From positions 1 to 47,342 of the forward strand of contig JAPLNR010000044.1 of the NCBI GenBank assembly GCA_026401035.1: a stretch of 47,342 nucleotides of DNA, written 5' to 3'. This document shows positions 42,274 to 47,342 of the stretch, one piece after another; position 1 is the first letter of the stretch; each line of letters opens with the position of its first letter. A program made the position numbers and the translations under genes. The notes below the pieces were generated by a model. It did no database searches and was not told the origin of the DNA. It saw nothing but the letters and a program-made list of their open reading frames with translations. This DNA is from Planctomycetia bacterium (GTDB lineage: Bacteria; Planctomycetota; Planctomycetia; Pirellulales; UBA1268).

Positions 42274-43458
42274 CTAGTTCCGAATCACGCGTCGCAAGAG
42301 CCACAGACCCCAGAGCATGATCAGCGCGTTGGCCATCCAGACCGCCGGCGGCGGCAGCACCCCCGCCTTCACCCGGGAAACGCCCAGCATGAAGATCGGA
42401 TAGTAGATCACGAGGATCGGCAGAAAGCAGAGGAAGAAACTCGTCAGGAAGTCGGCGTTGCGCATCCGAATGGCCATCGGCGCGCCCACGAGCACAAAGC
42501 AGAGGCAGCTGAACCCGTTGGCCCAGCGGCGCCACGGTTCCATGATGATCCGGTTGAGCCGGGAGGTCGCATGCTTGGCCTCCTGGCGTTCGGCTTCGAC
42601 GGCGGCAGGCACCGCCTGCTCCATGTGTCCGGAGAAGATGCCGAGGGCGGTCTTGGCCGCGGACACCTGCCGGATGTTGTTGATAACCGCGATCTGCTCG
42701 AGCCGCGCCTTCGGAAAATCCGCCATCGCGATCTCCGAAGGGCTCGTCGATACGGTCTCCTTGCGGCTCACGGCGTCGAGCGGCACCACACGCTCGATGG
42801 TGTCGGGGAAGACGGCCTTCACGTCGCCCACGTGGAGCGTGCCGTTGCGGCAGGTGATCGTGAGTGTGCCGTTGGAGGCATCGGCCCGCATCTCGGCCTC
42901 GGCGGCCGACACGGTCACCGATGCCGCCTCGCCTCCGGGCTGAAAGGAGAGCGTCGGTCGGATCAGTTTGCGGCCCTCGACACCCTTCACGTTGATCGAC
43001 ATCTTCGACGTGCTGTACGACCGCTGCTGCCGCAGGCGGCCGTAGATGATCTCTTCGACACTGCCGACGATCACGCGGCGCACGCCGTCGCGGCCCCACG
43101 ATACGGCCACGTCGTTGAGCCAGACCGACACGAAGCTCACCACCACGGCCACCCAGATGGCCGGCCAGATCGTGGCCATCGGCGTGATGCCCGCGGCCTT
43201 GAGGGCCGTGATCTCGTTGCTCGCCGAAAGCCGTCCGAAGACGCTCGCGACGGCGAAGAGCATCGTGCCCGGCACGGCAAACCGCATCGCCTCCGGGATC
43301 ACGTAGGGAATGAGGGCCGCGATCTGCATCATGCCCAGGCCCTGCTGCTGCGCTTCCTTCACGAGGCCGACGACGAGCATGAAGAGCGTCAGCGCCGTGA
43401 GCGCGACCAGGAAGACCTGCAGGAGTTCGCTCATCACGTAGCGCGAGATGATCTTCAT
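42274..43458 (-). CDS. LptF/LptG-family LPS export permease
   Basis: A 394-residue YjgP/YjgQ-type membrane protein, subunit of the ABC transporter that lifts lipopolysaccharide from the inner membrane. Helices 1-3 are in the first 115 residues (RYVMSELLQVFLVALTALTLFM; FAVPGTMLFAVASVFGRLSASNEITALKAAGI, the family's most conserved block), a periplasmic jelly-roll-like region lies between, and three helices follow from about residue 315. Most bacteria have both LptF and LptG; only this one is seen in the window, so I give no single name. The ATG overlaps the TGA of the PP2C gene (ATGA), so the two are translated as a unit. Confidence 0.9.
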   Translation of the reverse strand: MKIISRYVMSELLQVFLVALTALTLFMLVVGLVKEAQQQGLGMMQIAALIPYVIPEAMRFAVPGTMLFAVASVFGRLSASNEITALKAAGITPMATIWPAIWVAVVVSFVSVWLNDVAVSWGRDGVRRVIVGSVEEIIYGRLRQQRSYSTSKMSINVKGVEGRKLIRPTLSFQPGGEAASVTVSAAEAEMRADASNGTLTITCRNGTLHVGDVKAVFPDTIERVVPLDAVSRKETVSTSPSEIAMADFPKARLEQIAVINNIRQVSAAKTALGIFSGHMEQAVPAAVEAERQEAKHATSRLNRIIMEPWRRWANGFSCLCFVLVGAPMAIRMRNADFLTSFFLCFLPILVIYYPIFMLGVSRVKAGVLPPPAVWMANALIMLWGLWLLRRVIRN

Positions 43459-44804
43459 GAGTCGCCCCGCGGGCGCGGGGCGTGGCTGCGGACCGTTTCG
43501 TCGGTCCGCGAAGCCTCCACGCTCCGCGTGTAAATTGCGAGGGCCTCCGCGGCGGCCATCGTGGCCTCGTGGAAGGCATGCTCGGCCGCGTTGTGGCGGG
43601 CACGGGCCAGAATCGTGACGGTGCGCTCGCGGTCGGCGTCGGCCAGTCCGTGGGCGGCGGCCTCGATGCTGCCGAGGATGCCTTCCACCAGTGGTTCGGT
43701 GGCCGCGCAGGAGTAGGTGCGGTAGGGGCCCTTGCCGAGTTGCCTGCCCGGGGCGAGCACGCGGCCGTCGCCCGCCGGGGGTGCGAGGAACCCAAGGAAT
43801 GCGGCCAGGAGCGCGCCGACGAAGGTCAGCGCCGCGCCGCCCGCTGCAAACATGTAGATCGCCGAGAGCGTCGCGTTGGCCTTTGAATCAGGGTTGCTCC
43901 AGAGGCCGAACAGTACGAGGCCGGCGAACAGGCTCACACCGGCGACCGCCAGCCACTTCCAGGGAACCGTCGCCGCGCCGCTCGCCGCGACGGGCTCGTC
44001 GCTCAGCGGCCAGGGCTCGTCGCTCGACGATGTCTTTGTTTGTTCCTCGGCGCCCGCCCGCGCCACGATCACCGTGATGTTGTCGGGCGCGCCGCGCACC
44101 AGTGCCAGCCCGATGAGCGCGGCCGCCGCTGCGCGCGGCTCCAGTTCGGCGGCCAGCAGGCCGATCTCTTCATCGGTTGCCTGGCCCGAGAGGCCGTCGC
44201 TGCAGAGCAGGAAGATGTCGCCATCCTCGATGGGGAAGGGGCCCTCGAGGTCGACCTCCACGTGCGGATGCGGCCCCATCGATCGGGTGATGATGTTCTT
44301 CGGCGCAGCGCCGGCCGCCTGTTCCCGTGACAGGCCGCCGGCCGACTCGAGTTCCCAGACGAGCGAGTGGTCGCGGGAGAGTTGTTCGATGGTGCGGCCG
44401 CGGATCCGGTAGGCGCGGCTGTCGCCGATGTGGCCCACCAGCGCCCCGCGGGGCAGGATCACGAGCGTGGTGCACGTGGTGCCCATCCCCTTGAACGCGG
44501 CGGAACTTTCCCCTTTGGAGTTGATTTCGCCGTTGATCTGCTCGAGGCTGCGCCGCAGGGCCAGCGGCGGGGAGCGGTTCGCCGTCTTTTCGTAGACCAG
44601 TGGCACCCGTTCGGCGGCGATGCGACTGGCCTCCTCGCCAGCCGCGTGGGCTCCCATTCCGTCGGCGACGAGGAACATCCAGCCGCGGGCGCGATACTGC
44701 TGGGGACTCGACGGCGGCAGCACCGCCTTCGAATCCTGGTTGTTCGAACGGCGCCGGCCGATGTCGGTGCTATCGCAATAGATCAGGCTCGTGCCTTTGC
44801 CCAC
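43455..44804 (-). CDS. PP2C-type serine/threonine phosphatase with membrane helices
   Basis: A 449-residue protein. Residues 1-255 are a PPM-type phosphatase: DIGRRRSNNQD at the start, VADGMGAHAAGEEAS at about 46-60, GHIGDSRAYRIR near 124, LLCSDGLSGQ near 203 and APDNITVIV near 242, with the metal-binding Asp residues present. Two membrane helices follow (WLAVAGVSLFAGLVLFGLW near 286 and a longer Ala/Gly-rich one near 312-336), then a cytoplasmic C-terminal tail of about 110 residues. It would dephosphorylate Ser/Thr-phosphorylated proteins, counteracting eukaryotic-type kinases that are common in Planctomycetes; no kinase is in the window. It is coupled to lptF/G. Confidence 0.9.
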   Translation of the reverse strand: MGKGTSLIYCDSTDIGRRRSNNQDSKAVLPPSSPQQYRARGWMFLVADGMGAHAAGEEASRIAAERVPLVYEKTANRSPPLALRRSLEQINGEINSKGESSAAFKGMGTTCTTLVILPRGALVGHIGDSRAYRIRGRTIEQLSRDHSLVWELESAGGLSREQAAGAAPKNIITRSMGPHPHVEVDLEGPFPIEDGDIFLLCSDGLSGQATDEEIGLLAAELEPRAAAAALIGLALVRGAPDNITVIVARAGAEEQTKTSSSDEPWPLSDEPVAASGAATVPWKWLAVAGVSLFAGLVLFGLWSNPDSKANATLSAIYMFAAGGAALTFVGALLAAFLGFLAPPAGDGRVLAPGRQLGKGPYRTYSCAATEPLVEGILGSIEAAAHGLADADRERTVTILARARHNAAEHAFHEATMAAAEALAIYTRSVEASRTDETVRSHAPRPRGDS

Positions 44805-45057
44805 GCGTCTGCTGCCTCGAGGATCGACGGAGATGCCAATTTCAAAAGAACCGGGGATTCTAGCCTTCCGTGGAACGGGCCAGCCATGGCCGTTTTTTCA
44901 GGCGAGCGAACCGGGAAGAGGGAATGGAGGTTTTTTTCCCGCTGCCAGGCAGCGATTCCAGCGACTCAAGCCGCGACCTGCGGCGGCCTCGGTCGCGGCA
45001 AACTGCGGGCTTCAGGCTGATCTGGCGACTGAACGGGGCGAATTCTATTGTTTCCGC

Positions 45058-45699
45058 ATGTGTTTCGAGACCTCCATCCAGCGGCTGCACCCGGCGCTGC
45101 GGGTGTATTTTCACAGCCTGCTGTACCTGGCCGTGCTTGCGGCGGGCAGCGGCTGCGTGCAGCGGCGCATGACGATCCGCAGCAATCCGCCCGGCGCGCT
45201 CGTCTACGTCGACGACTACCAGATCGGCACCACGCCCGTGTCGACTGATTTCGTCTACTACGGCACACGAAAGATTCGATTGGTGAAGGACGGCTTCGAG
45301 ACGCTCACCGTGCGGCAGCCTTTCCCGCTTCCCTGGTACGAGATCTTTCCGCTCGACTTTGTCACCGAGAACCTTTGGCCGGGCGAAATCCGCGACGAAC
45401 GCGTCGTGGACCTCGCGATGACTCCCGCCTCGATGACGCCTCCCGAGGAGGTCGTGGCTCGCGCGGAGCAGTCGCGGCTCGCCGCCGGCAGCCTGCCGGC
45501 GCCGCCACCACAGCCGGTCGTGCCGCGGATGGTCGTGCCACAGCCGATTCCGGCGCCGCCTCCGCTCCAACTGCCGGCACCGCAGGCCTATCCGCAGCCA
45601 GTCGCTCCACCGCAGCCGTTCCCGCCCGTCGGGCCCGGCCTGCAGCCGCCGCGGCAAAATGCGCCCGCGCAGGGAATCCCCAGTCTCGGCATGCCATAA
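45058..45699 (+). CDS. PEGA-domain lipoprotein
   Basis: A 213-residue protein starting at ATG 45058, with a signal peptide ending in a lipobox (LAAGSGC; Cys about residue 38), so it is probably lipid-anchored. The PEGA domain follows (MTIRSNPPGALVYVDDYQIGTTPVSTDF, here given in parts: TIRSNPPGA, VYVDDYQIG, TPVST), then RKIRLVKDGFETLTV. The rest is a Pro/Gln-rich tail (for example PAPPPQPV and PQPIPAPPPLQLP). PEGA domains are found in cell-surface proteins; the partner is not known. The ligase gene starts 7 nt later, which may be chance or an operon. Confidence 0.85.
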   Translation: MCFETSIQRLHPALRVYFHSLLYLAVLAAGSGCVQRRMTIRSNPPGALVYVDDYQIGTTPVSTDFVYYGTRKIRLVKDGFETLTVRQPFPLPWYEIFPLDFVTENLWPGEIRDERVVDLAMTPASMTPPEEVVARAEQSRLAAGSLPAPPPQPVVPRMVVPQPIPAPPPLQLPAPQAYPQPVAPPQPFPPVGPGLQPPRQNAPAQGIPSLGMP

Positions 45700-45706
45700 T
45701 CCCGGC

Positions 45707-46999
45707 ATGCCTGACCACGCTGCCGCACCCCGATCCCGTGCCGAACTTGAATGGCTCAAGCTCGAGCGGCTGCGGTCGCTCATGCGGACGATCCTGCCGG
45801 CCAACCGCTTCTACGCGGTGAAACTCGCCCGCGTGTCGCCCGAATTGGAATCGCTCGCTGCGCTCGCCGATTGGCCGTTCACGTTCAAGGAGGAACTGGT
45901 CGAGGCCGCCGCGCTGGCGGGCCAGCCTGCAAACCTGACCTGGCCGGCCGATCGCTACGTGCGGTTTCATCAGACGAGCGGCACCCACGGCCGCCCGCTG
46001 CCTGTCTTCGACACCGCCGACGACTGGGCGTGGTGGATGGAGATCTGGCGGCTGATTCTCGACCGCGGCGGCCTGCGGGCCGGCGACCGCGTGCTCGTGG
46101 CATCGTCGTTCGGCCCCTACGTGGGCTTCTGGAGCGCGTTCGATGCGGCGCTGGCCCGCAACGTCATGGCGATCCCCACCGGCGGGATGGCGAGCGTCGC
46201 GCGGCTGGAACTGGCGCGGAGCCTGGCCGCCACCGTGCTCGTGGCCACGCCGAGCTATGCGCTGCACCTGGCGGAGGTGGCCCGCACGCAGAAGATCGAC
46301 ACCGCAAAACTTCCGGTGCGGCTCGTGATCGTGGCGGGGGAGCCGGGTGGCTCGATACCCGCCGTGCGGGCGCGGATCGCCGAAACCTGGGGGGCCGAGG
46401 TGCTCGACCATGCCGGCGCCACGGAAGTCGGTCCCTGGGGCGTGGGCGATCTGCATGGTCCCGGCCTCGACGTGATCGAGCCCTGGTTCCATCCCGAATT
46501 TCTTGCCGTGGACACCGGCAAGGCCGCCGGGCCGGGTGAACTTTCCGAACTCGTGCTCACGACGCTCGGCCGCTCGGGGGCGCCCGTGATCCGCTACCGC
46601 ACCGGGGATCTCGTGCGTCCGCGCTGGCCATCGGAAGCAGAGATCGCCGCCGGAGGCCGGCCCTGGGTATGTCTCGACGGCGGCATCCTCGGCCGCACCG
46701 ACGACATGCTCGTCGTTCGCGGCGTCAATGTTTTTCCCGGCGCGATCGACGACATTGTGCGGAGTTTTCCCGAGGTGATCGAGTATCGGCTCACCCTCAC
46801 CACGGACGCCAGCCTCGACATGCTTTTGTTGGAGATCGAGGATCACCTCGCCGCCCCCGACCGCGTCGCCCGCGAACTGCAGGTTCGTCTCGGCCTGCGG
46901 GTCGACGTCCAGATCGTTCCGATCGGCAGCCTGCCACGATTCGAGGGCAAGGCCCGCCGCGTAGTCGATCGCCGCCCACCCTCCCAGCCACAGACCTGA
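45707..46999 (+). CDS. Phenylacetate-CoA ligase-like AMP-forming enzyme
   Basis: A 430-residue member of the ANL superfamily, PaaK type. The P-loop-like motif is FHQTSGTHGRPLPV near residue 86, GGATEVGPWG-like AGATEVGPWG near 241 contacts AMP, YRTGDLVRP near 299 holds the ribose-binding Asp, and GRTDDMLVVRGVNVFP near 330 is the hinge and C-terminal domain. PaaK enzymes activate aryl acids to CoA thioesters, but many planctomycetal relatives act on other carboxylates, so no gene name is given. The ATG at 45707 was chosen because the upstream extension to 45659 overlaps the lipoprotein gene. Confidence 0.85.
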   Translation: MPDHAAAPRSRAELEWLKLERLRSLMRTILPANRFYAVKLARVSPELESLAALADWPFTFKEELVEAAALAGQPANLTWPADRYVRFHQTSGTHGRPLPVFDTADDWAWWMEIWRLILDRGGLRAGDRVLVASSFGPYVGFWSAFDAALARNVMAIPTGGMASVARLELARSLAATVLVATPSYALHLAEVARTQKIDTAKLPVRLVIVAGEPGGSIPAVRARIAETWGAEVLDHAGATEVGPWGVGDLHGPGLDVIEPWFHPEFLAVDTGKAAGPGELSELVLTTLGRSGAPVIRYRTGDLVRPRWPSEAEIAAGGRPWVCLDGGILGRTDDMLVVRGVNVFPGAIDDIVRSFPEVIEYRLTLTTDASLDMLLLEIEDHLAAPDRVARELQVRLGLRVDVQIVPIGSLPRFEGKARRVVDRRPPSQPQT

Positions 47000-47021
47000 A
47001 CCAGCCCCGAGCCCCCACCCC

Positions 47022-47342
47022 ATGAGCAACACACCCCCGCCGCTGCCGCAGTCGATCAGGCGTCTCGACGATCCGGCCCAGGGGCCGGGCGCCATTGAAA
47101 TCATCTGGAGCGATGCCGTCCGCAGCGTCTACTCGCCGCGACTCCTGCGGGAGGCCTGCCCGTGCGCAACTTGTCGCGAGCGACGGGTCGAGCCCGCTGC
47201 GAAGCCCGCGCTGCTCCAGGTGCTCAAGCCGGAGGAGATCGCGCCGCTGGCGATCACCGGCATGCAGCCGGTCGGACAATATGCCTACTCGATCGAATTC
47301 TCCGACGGCCATTCCAGCGGCATCTACACACTCGAATACCTG
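47022..47342 (+). CDS. DUF971 protein, 3' end outside the window
   Basis: Partial gene, 107 codons to the window edge. It carries the DUF971 (gamma-butyrobetaine-hydroxylase N-domain-like) pattern: AIEIIWSDAVRSVYSPRLLR, then CPCATCRE (possible metal or cluster site), and QYAYSIEFSDGHSSGIYTLE. Such small proteins are often linked with iron-sulfur or ParA/Mrp-like genes elsewhere; here it follows the ligase by 22 nt and may be in the same operon. The function is not established. Confidence 0.85.
   Translation, partial: MSNTPPPLPQSIRRLDDPAQGPGAIEIIWSDAVRSVYSPRLLREACPCATCRERRVEPAAKPALLQVLKPEEIAPLAITGMQPVGQYAYSIEFSDGHSSGIYTLEYL

Noticed and set aside
45362..47104. Minus-strand frame of 580 codons under the PEGA and ligase genes
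   Set aside because: Antisense translation; both plus-strand genes have clear motifs.

Overview
The window is GC-rich, densely coded DNA that reads as a member of the phylum Planctomycetota, most likely near the Pirellulales. This placement is inferred from gene content and was not tested phylogenetically. The supporting content is a fused GldF/GldG-type ABC permease followed by a DUF4340 protein, a very large outer-membrane LptD-like protein, a Tat-exported Gfo/Idh/MocA oxidoreductase, an ECF sigma factor paired with a membrane protein that looks like an anti-sigma factor joined to a pseudopilin-like domain, a DUF4175-like repeat protein, and long intergenic palindromes. Genes for a lipid A kinase, LptD and LptF/G indicate a Gram-negative envelope with lipopolysaccharide. 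Both window ends cut through genes.

Layout. 1-3062: a partial membrane-anchored acidic protein (-), ribosomal protein L33 (+), and an lpxK-glycosyltransferase pair (-). 3252-8899: a DUF4175-like protein interrupted by one in-frame TAA inside a 15-bp repeat array, its open continuation, and nadB overlapping its distal end. 9179-9573: two small overlapping genes in a less GC-rich pocket. 9737-15104: an ABC ATPase, the GldFG-like fusion and DUF4340. 15232-23612: fabH, pepF, der, an oxidoreductase-alanine dehydrogenase pair and mtnA, all on +. 23688-27615: pepA and an RND/MMPL exporter (-). 27948-31244: LptD-like protein. 31627-33234: an NCS2-like permease (-). 33361-35075: sigma and anti-sigma. 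35142-41757: transketolase, then an epimerase/sialidase/metallopeptidase operon (-). 42274-44804: a PP2C phosphatase coupled to LptF/G (-). 45058-47342: a PEGA lipoprotein, a PaaK-like ligase and the start of a DUF971 protein (+).

The non-coding signals are the most unusual part. There are two composite palindromic elements of about 330-370 bp and one single-module copy of the same family, at 16282, 31251 and 41915. A 21-bp palindromic repeat begins exactly on the TAG stop codon of three consecutive genes (ald, mtnA, pepA). Two 63-bp direct repeats carrying GGA-loop hairpins lie at 42094 and 42183. The DUF4175-like gene has three in-frame microsatellite-like arrays, one of which contains the nonsense codon.

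How the genes work together: lpxK, the glycosyltransferase, LptD, LptF/G and possibly the exporter serve the outer membrane. fabH, nadB, ald, mtnA, transketolase and pepA/pepF are housekeeping metabolism and protein turnover. The epimerase-sialidase-metallopeptidase operon and the oxidoreductase suit a lifestyle based on carbohydrate or glycan breakdown. PP2C and the ECF pair provide signalling.
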